A stretch of DNA of 52,998 bases, from positions 1 to 52,998 of the forward strand of contig JAAUPA010000005.1 in NCBI GenBank assembly GCA_012034615.1, in the 5' to 3' direction. The position numbers and the translations under genes were made by a program. The notes under the pieces are model-generated. The model searched no databases and had not been told where the DNA came from. It was given only the letters and a program-made list of their open reading frames with translations. Below, one piece after another: positions 9,716 to 22,450 of the stretch. This stretch comes from Leptolyngbyaceae cyanobacterium CSU_1_4 (GTDB lineage: Bacteria; Cyanobacteriota; Cyanobacteriia; Elainellales; Elainellaceae). Position 1 is the stretch's first letter. Every line of letters begins with the position of its first letter.

Positions 9716-10147
9716 TTAACTAAAGACCTGCGACCCTAACAGCTTTTCCAAGATCTGACGGCTCAGACCCTCGACCTGCTGTTCGAGCGACTGCATCGCT
9801 GCCGCTTTTTGCTGGTCTAGCTCCTGCTGCGCTTGTTCACGCTGCGCCTGAGCCTCTTGTTGGGCTTCAGCAATGTGAGTTGCCGCAATTTTTTGGGCTT
9901 CTGCCTGGGCATTGGTAATCACGAGTTGAGACTGCCGACGGGTATCCGCCAGTTCTTGCTCGTACTGCTTTGCCAAATTCTCGGCATTTGCCAATCGCTC
10001 TTGAGCGCCTGTTTGGTTAGACCGGATATAGCTGTCGCGATCGTCCAAAGACTTCATCAAGGGCTTGTAAAAAACTGCATTGAGCGCAACCATTAGCAGC
10101 AAAAACTGTACCGCCATCAGGGGCAGAGTGGCATCAAAATCAAACAT
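9716..10147 (-). CDS. atpF2: ATP synthase Fo subunit b' (atpG in cyanobacterial naming)
   Basis: Photosynthetic bacteria and chloroplasts use a b-b' heterodimer instead of a b homodimer. This 143-residue protein starts [20 protein letters not shown], a single short N-terminal membrane span with the typical TLPLMA-Q-FLLLM pattern of b'. A charged Gln/Ala/Glu-rich helix (AQEEAQ-like repeats, about residues 40-130) follows. Its position directly after the c-subunit gene and before b is the standard cyanobacterial order. It lies 43 bases before atpF and 127 bases after atpE. Confidence 0.94.
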   Translation of the reverse strand: MFDFDATLPLMAVQFLLLMVALNAVFYKPLMKSLDDRDSYIRSNQTGAQERLANAENLAKQYEQELADTRRQSQLVITNAQAEAQKIAATHIAEAQQEAQAQREQAQQELDQQKAAAMQSLEQQVEGLSRQILEKLLGSQVFS

Positions 10148-10274
10148 TTTTTGCCTCCTGGGCGATCTCTCTGAGGTACCCGCAAGGGGTCGCGCTTTCT
10201 ACGGTAATCTCTTGTGTCATAGCTTCCTATGGTTTGCACTGGAGACGGAATGCGCCCCCAGTGCAAAATTTATC

Positions 10275-10577
<303 letters not shown>

Positions 10578-10657
10578 GTTTGCGCATGAACTACGCTTTA
10601 CCGGAGGGTCACTATTCCGACGGGAACCGCGAACCCATCCGAGTCTTGTTGAAGGAA

Positions 10658-11413
10658 CTAATGTTCCTCATGGGCTTCATCACCATGCCCTTCGAGCGCT
10701 TCGTGGATGTATGCACCCGCCAAGGTGGCAAACACTAGCGCCTGAATGGCGCTGGTGAATAGACCTAGCAGCATGACTGGAATGGGTACAATGAGAGGCA
10801 CCAACAGAACCAGCACAGCCACGACCAACTCGTCTGCCAGAATGTTTCCAAAAAGCCGGAAACTGAGGGAGAGCGGTTTAGTGAAATCTTCTAGGATGGC
10901 GATCGGCAACAAAATGGGAGTTGGCTCAACGTACTTGGCAAAGTATCCAAGTCCTCTCTTGCGGAACCCAGCATAAAAATACGCCAAAGAGGTCAAGAGT
11001 GCCAACGCTACAGTTGTGTTGATGTCGCTAGTAGGAGCGGCAAGTTCACCCACTGGCAGTTTGATTAACCGCCAGGGAAGCAGTGCTCCTGACCAGTTTG
11101 AGACAAAAATGAACAGGAATAAGGTGCCAATGAACGGTAGCCAAGGGCGATATTCCTTTTCACCCAGTTGATTTCTGGCAATGTCTCGCACAAACTCTAG
11201 GGCATACTCCATGAAGTTTTGCATCCCTTGAGGCACTCTCTGGATGTTGCGAGTGCCTAGCACTGATGCCGTCAGCAGCAGCCCAATCCACAACCCAGCT
11301 TGTGATAAAACTTGTCCGTGGAGCCTGAGTCCACCGAGTTGCCAGTAGAAGTGATTGCCTACTTCTAACTCAGCTAAAGGAAACGTTGTAAGGGTATCCA
11401 GAAAACTTAGCAT
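10658..11413 (-). CDS. atpB: ATP synthase Fo subunit a
   Basis: Subunit a is the static membrane subunit that forms the two proton half-channels beside the c-ring. The 251-residue product has five to six predicted membrane helices. It shows [18 protein letters not shown] near the N-terminus, [20 protein letters not shown], the essential arginine region [17 protein letters not shown] (about residue 185), and [20 protein letters not shown] near the end. The frame is open up to a GTG at 11449. I prefer ATG at 11413 (MLSFLDTL) because it gives the family's usual length and N-terminus. It is named atpI in cyanobacterial literature. It follows the ATP1/subunit I gene by about 87 bases. Confidence 0.94.
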   Translation of the reverse strand: MLSFLDTLTTFPLAELEVGNHFYWQLGGLRLHGQVLSQAGLWIGLLLTASVLGTRNIQRVPQGMQNFMEYALEFVRDIARNQLGEKEYRPWLPFIGTLFLFIFVSNWSGALLPWRLIKLPVGELAAPTSDINTTVALALLTSLAYFYAGFRKRGLGYFAKYVEPTPILLPIAILEDFTKPLSLSFRLFGNILADELVVAVLVLLVPLIVPIPVMLLGLFTSAIQALVFATLAGAYIHEALEGHGDEAHEEH

Positions 11414-11500
11414 TTGCATTCCAAAGGATTGTCCAAATGAGGAGGACACGACAACGTTTTAGCTTGATCGACACCTCAACTCTTGCAGGTCTAGGAACAT

Positions 11501-11926
11501 TCAGGATGGGGGAGCCGATAAAATCTTCAACGTGTAAACGAGAATGGCTCCTTTAAAGGTGAGGAAACCTAAAAAAATAGGGAGTACTTGCAATTGGTTC
11601 CATTGAGATGCAATTACAATCACACCAATGAGTACCGCCAATTGATTTTTTCCTATTTGTCTTTTTCCTCGACCGAGCTGTTCAACGTTTTTAGCCAACA
11701 TTCTCAAGTAAACCATACCTGTGCACGCTCCAATCAGGTAATTCAGGGCAATGTTGAGGGAGTAGAAAATCCAGACGGCAATAAAGATAATTGCTGTCAA
11801 GATCAACGTTGCCCCAAACAAGTACTGCTGAAGACTGTAGTACTCCTCCATAGAGGAATTTGGCTCAGGGGGAAGTTCGCTAAGCGGTGCTGGAGTGGTT
11901 TCGAGAGAGGGTTCTGGCGAGTTCAC
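11501..11926 (-). CDS. atpI: ATP synthase subunit I (Atp1), c-ring assembly factor
   Basis: Subunit I is a small membrane protein encoded first in many atp operons. It assists c-ring assembly and is not part of the finished enzyme. This 141-residue product has a Pro/Ser-rich hydrophilic N-terminus (about 30 residues). Four hydrophobic segments follow: [36 protein letters not shown], the [14 protein letters not shown] stretch, and [20 protein letters not shown]. The annotated start is GTG at 11926; an internal ATG at 11851 ([12 protein letters not shown]) would give about 116 residues and is equally plausible. As the first gene of the operon, its upstream region 11927-12033 should hold the operon promoter; I do not see a clear consensus there. 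Confidence 0.85.
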   Translation of the reverse strand: MNSPEPSLETTPAPLSELPPEPNSSMEEYYSLQQYLFGATLILTAIIFIAVWIFYSLNIALNYLIGACTGMVYLRMLAKNVEQLGRGKRQIGKNQLAVLIGVIVIASQWNQLQVLPIFLGFLTFKGAILVYTLKILSAPPS

Positions 11927-12033
11927 AATATATTAGGAGAGAGCACCAGGGTTGGCAAAAGTCATTTCTGACCCTCAAAAATCATATCATCGCCGGGTAA
12001 CAATACTTAATGCGATCGATGGGATCTAAAGGT

Positions 12034-13233
12034 TCAAGAGGTTGGGGTTGGGCTGAGCAGAATGAGGTGTTGGGCAACGAGCGATCGCACTCCTGCCAAA
12101 TCCAATCCGGTTGCCGCCATGGCTTCTCTAACAGTCTGGGTGGCAGCCGGATCACAAGCTTTCAAAAACTCCACTTCTACCTCAGTTAGCTTAACGACCT
12201 GATAATCGTAGTTAAACAAACAGCCGCTCTCCCAGTTGTCCATGCAAGGGCTCCGTTCAGGAGTTGCTTTGAGGAGCGCTGAGTCATCAAGCCAAGTATT
12301 TTGGGGGAGAGGGGGACGACCCAAAAAAAATTCGTAGTGGGCGATCGTTTCAGGATCGAGAAGTTCGATGAGGCGATAGCGCTGGCGATCGCTTAACTTT
12401 TGCGCTCGTTCCATCAACTCTGGGGCTTGGCTGAGGAGCCGATCTAACTGCCAGACTTTGGGGTTAGAGAAGGCGATGAAGTCAAGTCCTGAAGCTTCGA
12501 CTAACTCAAACACCGTCTCAATGTTGTAGTCAATTTCTTGGGGATGAACGTACATATCGGCAAAGCATTCATCCTTATGGTTTTCCATTGCCCAGCGATC
12601 GCGCTCTCGTTTGACGAGGCGATTATTTTCGGGCAATGTGGCAAAGATTTTTCGTCCGACTTGAACCCCATCGCCATAATCTCCTTTTTGATCGCCTTGC
12701 AGCAGGGCGATCGCTTGTTGCATCAATTTAATTTCCCAGCGTCCTAGCTCGCCATAGATAAAGATATGGAGTAATCCGCCGGGGGCTAACTTCTGGGCTA
12801 AGGCTTGGATGCCTCGGATCGGATCGGGAGTGTGATGCAGAACGCCGACACAATTAATGAGGTCAAACTGACCGGGTAGTTGTTCGACATCAAAGAGGCT
12901 CAGTTGATGAAACTCAACGCGATGGGCACCCGATCGCTGGCAGCGTTCTTTCGCGACTGCCAGGGTGCCAGCGCTGAGGTCAATGCCAACTACTTGGGCT
13001 TCTGGGTTGAGGTGAACTAAATACTCTGTTCCGACCCCCGATCCACATCCGGCATCAAGAATGCGAATGTCTTGGCGATCGGGCTTTTGTCCTGTGCAAA
13101 AACTGTAGGCAGTGTTCCAGTTCCAGCGCCAGTTGTAGCCGGGGGGCGGTTCGTCGAGCAGCGGTTCAGGAGGAAAAGGGTAGGTATCGTAGAGTTTGGC
13201 AACGGCTGCACTAATCGCTTGGGGGTCAGACAT
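12034..13233 (-). CDS. Class I SAM-dependent methyltransferase, substrate unknown
   Basis: The 399-residue protein has a Methyltransf_12/25-type fold. Motif I is ILDAGCGSGVGTEYL (about residue 58), motif II VVGIDLSAGTLAVAKERCQ (about residue 82), and VGVLHHTPDPIRGIQALAQ (about residue 130) marks the post-II/IV region. A C-terminal extension of about 200 residues (from about 200) contains the conserved-looking DECFADMYVHPQEIDYNIE and a short winged-helix-like tail. The N-terminus (AAVAKLYDTYPFPPEPLLDE) is the type seen in a cyanobacterial group annotated only as methyltransferases. I do not recognise a specific substrate. The ATG at 13233 is the only sensible start. It lies upstream of the atp operon on the same strand, separated by 107 bases. 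Confidence 0.82.
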   Translation of the reverse strand: MSDPQAISAAVAKLYDTYPFPPEPLLDEPPPGYNWRWNWNTAYSFCTGQKPDRQDIRILDAGCGSGVGTEYLVHLNPEAQVVGIDLSAGTLAVAKERCQRSGAHRVEFHQLSLFDVEQLPGQFDLINCVGVLHHTPDPIRGIQALAQKLAPGGLLHIFIYGELGRWEIKLMQQAIALLQGDQKGDYGDGVQVGRKIFATLPENNRLVKRERDRWAMENHKDECFADMYVHPQEIDYNIETVFELVEASGLDFIAFSNPKVWQLDRLLSQAPELMERAQKLSDRQRYRLIELLDPETIAHYEFFLGRPPLPQNTWLDDSALLKATPERSPCMDNWESGCLFNYDYQVVKLTEVEVEFLKACDPAATQTVREAMAATGLDLAGVRSLVAQHLILLSPTPTS

Positions 13234-13345
13234 AGGGGGTAAACTCGCACGAAACCAGCAAGAACGAGTTTACCGAAAAGCGGGTTGCCAATACGCAACT
13301 ATTATTATGAGGATGGGGACAGAAAAACTGTTAGGCGCGCAGAGC

Positions 13346-13537
13346 CTAGTGTTTAGGATTAAGCGTGTTAATGGCTTGGACGGCGATCGCAATTTGCCTC
13401 ACTAATTCGGCATCTGAGCCCTGGTGATTAAACAGAATTTTGGTTTCTTGGAGCAAATCAGCGCTGGGGTGAGGGCGATCGCTGAGAGCGTAGGCTTGAG
13501 GAGAAGAGTAGGCGAGGGACAAAGTTTGCTGAGTCAT
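13346..13537 (-). CDS. Hypothetical small protein (63 aa, doubtful)
   Basis: An open frame upstream of the methyltransferase gene on the same strand, starting ATG at 13537 (MTQQTLSLAYSS). It could extend to 13561 using an upstream ATG. The product is hydrophilic, with an acidic/amphipathic C-terminal half (LLQETKILFNHQGSDAELVRQIAIAVQAINTL) that looks helical. There is no strong ribosome site and no domain I recognise. It may be real, because its composition and periodicity look protein-like, but I cannot confirm this. Confidence 0.35.
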   Translation of the reverse strand: MTQQTLSLAYSSPQAYALSDRPHPSADLLQETKILFNHQGSDAELVRQIAIAVQAINTLNPKH

Positions 13538-13561
13538 GGGGCTTGCTCTGTGTGGGTACAA

Positions 13562-17193
<3,632 letters not shown>

Positions 17194-17204
17194 GTAACCT
17201 CGTT

Positions 17205-17280
17205 CAAAGTCCCTCTCCCCTGGAATAGGGACTTTGAAAAGAAAGCCTGTGATCTAAATGGCTAGATCACAGGCTTTTTG
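17205..17280. terminator. Two tandem hairpins between convergent apcE and the histidine kinase gene
   Basis: Hairpin 1: CAAAGTCCCT pairs with AGGGACTTTG (17205-17236). Hairpin 2: AAAGCCTGTGATCTA pairs with TAGATCACAGGCTTT (17242-17276), a 15 bp perfect stem followed by a T-run on the plus strand. On the opposite strand hairpin 2 follows the kinase gene and is preceded by A-rich sequence, so it may act both ways. Plus-strand apcE termination is the clearest role. Confidence 0.85.
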
Positions 17281-17321
17281 TTGCGTTAATTGAAGGTCGC
17301 CCAAGCTGAGGGCTTCAGAAC

Positions 17322-20300
17322 TTATCGCTTTAAAACCTGATTGACTCGGGCTAATAGTTCTGGCATGGGTAAAGATCCAGGAATAACTTCAGTCTGGGTT
17401 CCCCACACTTGCTCAACGGTACTTTGTGCCAGCGGATTCAGCTCTGCCCGATGGGTTTGATAGTTCCAAAACAAAATAGGTGGTTTGGCTTCTAGAGGCG
17501 TGAGCGATCGCTCCATTTCGACCAATTGTGCCTGCGCCACTGCCGGATCACCGCACAGTAACAGCAAATCTATGCTCTGATGCTGCAAGTTTTGGATCAC
17601 ATCCTGCCAAGCCGCAGCGATCGCAGTTTGAAATCCGGCAATCTGGAGATATTGCATTAATGCCCGGACACTTTGAGGCACAGGAGAATGCTCTGACGCA
17701 GGAGTCGGTAAATCAAAAATTAAAATCTGAGGAGTCCAACCGATGCCAACCGCCATTTGCATCACCTGCAGTAAAGCAGACACCTCTGGGCTACCCACCT
17801 CAAGCGGTCGATTAGAGGTCGAAGCCAAACAAGGAAATACCGCTAACCCTAAAATCTGATTGGCTGCCTCGGTCATCTGTGCGGTCAACGTGACCACCGG
17901 CAACGCCGATAAAAAAGGCGATCGGCTAAACCGCTCCAGATAAGACTGTGGATCGCGACACGCTCCATCCAGTAGCACCACATCCGGCTTCCACACCCGC
18001 GCCAACAAATCTGCTTGATCCAGATCATCCACCTCCAGCACACGGCATTGATGCGGGTGCAGCAGACGAGTCAAATCCGTAGAAATCAGTTCAGGCACCC
18101 CTTGATTTTCATATAATTCATATAAATGCAGTACAGTCAAACTCAGTTGATGCGGCGACTCTGAAGGCAAGGGCTTAACGACCTCTTCTAGGCAGCGTTG
18201 TAGCGAATCTGCCTGAACGGGCAGAGATAGAAATGAATCTGCTCCATTTTGGTAAGCCTGCTTTTGATCAATTCGCAGCGCCGTTGCAACGATAGGAATT
18301 TGACGAGTTTCCAGGTCTGCCTTCAGCAAAGTCAACACATCCCATCCTGACAGCATAGGCAGCACGGGGTTTAGAAACACAGCACAGGGCTGAAGGCGAC
18401 GAATCTTCTCTAATGCCTCTGTCCCAGAACGAGCGATCGCCACCCGATAGCCCAACCCAATCACCTGATGAGTCAACTCATCTAGCAAATGAGGGGTTGC
18501 CTCGACAATCATCACCAACCGATTGTGCACCGTCGTTGAAACCGTGCCAACATTCCTTCCCAATTGGGGCAACGGATGCTCAGTCCTCAGCTCTGTCCCA
18601 ATCTGTTGCGGCGCAGGCGGACTAGGGGGCAACAGCAACGTAAACTCGCTGCCCCGTCCCTCTGTAGACGTAAACGTCACCTCGCCTCCATGTAAACGCG
18701 CCAGTTTTTGGGTTTAACACAAGCCCCTAGACCCGTCCCTTTAAACTGTCGAGTCAGGGGATTTTCTAACTGCTGAAACTTTTGAAAAATGAGATGCTGC
18801 TTATCTGCCGGAATCCCAATTCCCTGATCCCAAACTGTAAACGCTAACCACCCTTCCCAAGCCTCAACCCGCAGCCCAATCTCGCCATCCGCCGTAAATT
18901 TCAACGCATTCGACAGTAGATTCGCCAGCATTTGCCGTAGACGCAACTCATCTGCCACCAGCGACTCCAGCCCCGGCTGAATTTCTAAATTAAACTGAGT
19001 GACTCCCTCAGCCGCTCCTACCAAAACTTCAGTTTCGATTTCTTCTTCCGCCGCTTGTAACTGTTGCGCCAATTGATAGGCTTGCTGACAAACTGCCTCC
19101 AGGTTCAAACACTCTGGCATCAGCTCCATTTGCCCCGTCTCAATGCGGGTTAAATCTAAAATATTGTTGACGATCGAAATCAGATGTCGCCCACTTCGAT
19201 GAATGAGCTGAGCATAGCGCGATTGCCGTTCATTCAGTTTCCCCAGCGCCTGATCTTTTAACAAGCTCGACAAGCCCAACACTGCGGTCAAAGGCGTTTT
19301 CAGTTCATGGCTAATGCAGGATAAAAACTCATCTTTCAGCCGATTCAGTTGTACCAAATCCGCATTTTTGGCTGCCAGTTCTTTAACAATTTGCTGCTGA
19401 TCGGTGGTGTCTTGAGCCAGAACCAACCACAGACTATCTGCCTGACTAAGAGCCACTTGACCCGCAGCAAAGCGCCCACTGGCATCGGCAGAAAAATCTA
19501 AGGTTGCTAATTTAAAGTCGGAAGCTGAACCCATGGGAATTTTGACGAATTGCCAAACCCGATCTTGTCCATCTTTCATGGGGCAGATGCAGACACACGT
19601 ATCGGGTTCTGTTCCGAGACAAGAGCCGACCGATCGCCCGCTCTCGTCTAACGGTGCCCCGTTTAAACGCTCCGAATGTTCCCAAAGGCTGGAGTAAAGG
19701 CGATCGGACAGATCGGCGGGGCTTCGGGTTGAGGCACTGCTCACCGCGACCTCTTCTAAAACTTGCCCTGCCTGCTGGCTAATTTGCTCTGGATCGCGGA
19801 GTTCACCAATTTGCTGCCGCCAAGCCAAATTTTGAGCCACCATCCGACCGCTGGCGGTTTGGAGCATGAGGGGAATGGGCAACCGTTCAAGTAATTCCAC
19901 CATTGGGTTGAGCGGCGGGTTTAGGGGGGGCGGAGCGGCTCGCCGAGGCGTTGAGGGCGGGTAGGGCGGCTCGCCAACACAGGTCATAAACTGCAAAAGC
20001 TGGAGGCGATCGAGAAGCCCGACATATCGCCCCAAGCCATCGACTAATGCCCATTGCCGCCGCTCAATTTCAGATAAATGCGGTCGAAAATCTTCTAAAC
20101 TCCATTGCAGCGATAGGGGCGTTAAATCCTCAAGCAAGGGCTGCCGATCTTGTCCTAAAGAGCGACCAATTTGCTGAATGGTTTGAGTTGCTAAAGCATC
20201 ACCCACCCGGCTTTCGGTTAAAGATAAGTAGGGAATGACCCGGCTTAACCGCAGTATTCCTAACGGCGCTTCTCGTTCATTTAACACGATCGCCTGATCA

Positions 20301-20407
20301 CAGCCCATTTGCCCCAACCGTTGCCAAACGCTTGCTAAATCATCAGTTTCGACGCAGGTGGGCACAGACAGGATAAATTCCTTGAGAGATACGGTTTCCA
20401 TTCCCAA
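17322..20407 (-). CDS. Hybrid histidine kinase: CBS-like + PAS-like + HisKA/HATPase + three degenerate receivers (frameshifted as sequenced)
   Basis: This is a sensor kinase, probably cytosolic since no membrane span is visible. The first frame (20407-18677) holds a CBS-pair-like N-terminus (about residues 1-140), a PAS-like region (about 165-340), the H-box ISHELKTPLTAVLG (near 365), N-box MLANLLSNALKFT, G1 box WDQGIGIP and F box. The G2 box GTGLG- is broken. Removing one base from CCCC at 18724-18727 and one from TTT at 18713-18715 restores GTGLGLVLTQKLARLHGGEV and joins the second frame, giving 1027 residues. The tail has three receiver-like domains: the first has Asn in place of the phospho-Asp (FLNPVLP) and lacks the Lys; the second keeps an Asp (VVLLDG) but lacks the acidic pocket; the third has Cys there (LLLLCGDP). 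It is divergent from kaiA across 220 bp. Confidence 0.85.
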
Positions 20408-20627
20408 ATTTCCGACCTGTGATTGGATACAGCAACTTCATTGATTATCGCGGTATCTCAAAGTAAGAGACAAGTTTTCAAGTATGATCAATGTTAATTA
20501 TTTTAATGATTGTTGACTTTTGTATACTGTTAGTCGTCGGGGCTGAATGGCTGTGGCAAGCTTAATGGCTGTAGCCAATAGTTGTGAAGACTAGCCTACT
20601 AGAACACAAATTTTACTTCTGATTACC

Positions 20628-21493
20628 TTGCCTTCCTCTCTCTCTGTTTGTGGACTTTACTCGTCTGATGTGCTGCCTCAGGCTATCTCTCAAATTTTGG
20701 GAGAAGTAGCCTTACCTGAAGCCGTAGCCGTGACCTATGGACTTAAGGAGTTTACTTCTGAAGAGAGTTTTTTGCAGTTTGTTCAACAAAAAATCGTTAC
20801 ATTGACTGCCTAATTTTAGAAGAACGACCCAAGTTACAAAACGTTTTGGATCAACTTAGTCAGCAATCAATCTTTTTTCCGACGGTGTTTTTAAAAGGTG
20901 CAGATCTTTCAAAAGCAGAGGCTCAAGATCATGAGAACTGGTCTTATCATGCTGCAACTATTTGTTTATTACCCAATCAATTGAACCAGATTGGGTTTGT
21001 GATCGATCAAGCGATCGCCCAGTTCATTCAGCTTTCCCCGGTTCGTCAGCCCGTCGTGACCACTCGCATTCCAGCCGCGCCCCTTACCTCCCAGCAGCGT
21101 CGTTTATCTGAAAAGCTGAAAGAGCGACTGGGGTATCTTGGGGTCTATTACAAGCGCGATTCACAGAACTTTTTACGACACATGAGCCCGCCCGATCGGG
21201 AAGAATTATTGCGGCACTTAAAATCCGAGTATTGCGAAATTGTTCTGACCTATTTTTCCGATCCTGCCGCTCTTAATGCTCGGCTTGATAATTTTGTGAA
21301 TATTGCTTTCTTCGCCGATGTGTCTGTGGCTCAAGTCGTTGAAGTGCATATGGGTTTAATGGATGAATTTTCTAAGCAGCTTAAGCTAGAGGGAAGAAAT
21401 GACGACATTTTGCAAGACTATCGATTGACCTTGATTGAGGTGATCGCCCATCTCTGCGAAATGTATCGCCGCTCCATCCCCCGTGAGTCCTAG
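20628..21493 (+). CDS. kaiA: Circadian clock protein KaiA (frameshifted as sequenced)
   Basis: KaiA binds the KaiC C-terminal tail and stimulates KaiC autophosphorylation. The C-terminal half is unmistakable: LKERLGYLGVYYKRD, NFVNIAFFADVSVAQVVEVH, LMDEFSKQLKLEGR and AHLCEMYRRSIPRES. The N-terminal pseudo-receiver half starts at a TTG (20628) and stops early at 20813. Adding one A to the six-A run at 20788-20793 restores QQKNRYIDCLILEERPKLQ and joins both parts into 288 residues, close to the 284 of Synechococcus elongatus KaiA. The TTG start has no obvious ribosome site, so the precise N-terminus is uncertain. The kinase gene upstream is divergent; kaiB follows after an unusually long 570 bp spacer. 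Confidence 0.95.
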
Positions 21494-21713
21494 GTTCCTC
21501 GTGAATGACTCTCCTGCCCTGGATAAACAATCCTGTAAAGTTCTATGATAAAACGGCGCTCTGAAGGGCGATTTGGAAAGAACCCTGACAATCTAGCACT
21601 GGGCGATCGCTAAATTTTCTACCACTAAATTCCCATAATGGTGGCGATCGGGTGATTGGGTCTACAGCTAAACGACCCAGGCAATGGGAGAATTGAAAAT
21701 GCTAGATCTTTAG

Positions 21714-21750
21714 CTATAAAGGAACAGCCAGACCTATAAAGGAACAGCCA
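21714..21750. repeat. 17 bp direct repeat, two copies, 3 bp apart
   Basis: CTATAAAGGAACAGCCA occurs at 21714-21730 and again, identically, at 21734-21750, giving a 20 bp period (about two helical turns). The spacing is suggestive of tandem protein-binding sites. The second copy also carries AAAGGA in ribosome-site position before an ATG at 21750. Confidence 0.9.
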
Positions 21751-21890
21751 TGGCAAATATCAGCGCGATCGGCGATCGCACCCTTGTTAAAATGAATTCT
21801 CAAAGCAGACAAATACTGCTCCTCTGCGTGCCCGACAATGGCACAATGCCCCGCAATTCCACCCCCAAAATCCACCCCAACCCGGTATAA
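21750..21890 (+). CDS. Possible 46-residue ORF between kaiA and kaiB (unproven)
   Basis: ATG at 21750 has AGGA 6 bases upstream and is followed by 45 sense codons and TAA. It begins MANISAIGDRTLVKMNSQ; the rest is short and proline/asparagine-rich. It resembles no family I recognise. A chance ORF in a regulatory spacer is the null hypothesis. Confidence 0.2.
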   Translation: MANISAIGDRTLVKMNSQSRQILLLCVPDNGTMPRNSTPKIHPNPV

Positions 21891-22063
21891 ATAGCTATAA
21901 ATATCAGTCCATCACCAGAACACCCGCACCGCGCTAATCCGCTAAACTGCCCTCTCCATAAGAACTCAATGAGAAATTGAGACATGGCTCATCAAGATTC
22001 TAGGCTTATTTTAGTACCATTGATCCAGAGTCCAGCCGTCAAAGGCATCCCCCACCCCCAGCC

Positions 22064-22387
22064 ATGAGTCCCCTCAAGAAAACCTACATCTTAAAGCTCT
22101 ACGTTGCTGGGAATACCCCCAATTCCATACGCGCATTGCAAACCCTCAACAACATTTTAGAGAAAGAGTTTCAAGGCGTTTACGCCCTCAAAGTAATCGA
22201 TGTCCTCAAAAACCCTCAGCTTGCCGAAGAAGACAAAATCCTTGCCACCCCCACCCTCACAAAAATTCTTCCTCTCCCCGTTCGCAAAATTATTGGCGAT
22301 CTCTCCGACCGAGAACGCGTTTTAATTGGGTTGGATTTACTCTACGAAGAACTTCAGGAAGAAGAGGATGTTTCAGACGCTGATTAA
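22064..22387 (+). CDS. kaiB: Circadian clock protein KaiB
   Basis: KaiB is the fold-switching clock protein that binds phosphorylated KaiC, sequesters KaiA and competes with SasA. The 107-residue product has the thioredoxin-like N-terminus [20 protein letters not shown], the switch region [19 protein letters not shown] and the [21 protein letters not shown] segment. An acidic C-terminal tail ([13 protein letters not shown]) matches the longer KaiB forms. The start ATG at 22064 has no strong ribosome site. kaiC follows after 63 bases, so kaiB and kaiC are probably co-transcribed, as in other cyanobacteria. Confidence 0.97.
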   Translation: MSPLKKTYILKLYVAGNTPNSIRALQTLNNILEKEFQGVYALKVIDVLKNPQLAEEDKILATPTLTKILPLPVRKIIGDLSDRERVLIGLDLLYEELQEEEDVSDAD

Positions 22388-22450
22388 TCCCTAAAATATC
22401 GCCCTGAATTTCTTACTTGTTATTTCTTATTTTTAATTCTGTTACGACAC

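Larger units (their letters stand above)
21494..22063 (+). promoter_or_regulatory. kaiA-kaiB intergenic region, probable kaiBC promoter
   Basis: 570 bp without a recognised gene. It contains two HIP1-type sites, a 17 bp tandem direct repeat (21714-21750), an AT-rich direct repeat TATAAAT-AGC-TATAAAT (21886-21902) and an unproven 46-codon ORF (21750-21890). In other cyanobacteria kaiBC have their own clock-driven promoter distinct from the kaiA promoter, so a promoter here is expected. I cannot place -10/-35 boxes with confidence. Confidence 0.5.

Noticed and set aside
17322-20407. Histidine kinase as an intact kinase plus a separate response regulator gene
   Set aside because: The split falls inside the G2 box of the ATPase domain, so neither part is a complete protein. 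Two single-base repairs rejoin them.
17322-20407. Kinase as SasA or CikA
   Set aside because: No KaiB-like N-terminal domain (SasA) and no GAF domain (CikA) is visible. The N-terminus looks CBS/PAS-like.
21750-21890. Small ORF starting MANISAIGDRTLVK as a GroES remnant
   Set aside because: The GDR-LVK resemblance is only a few residues and the rest does not match co-chaperonin sequence. It lies in a regulatory spacer, so it is kept only as an unproven ORF.
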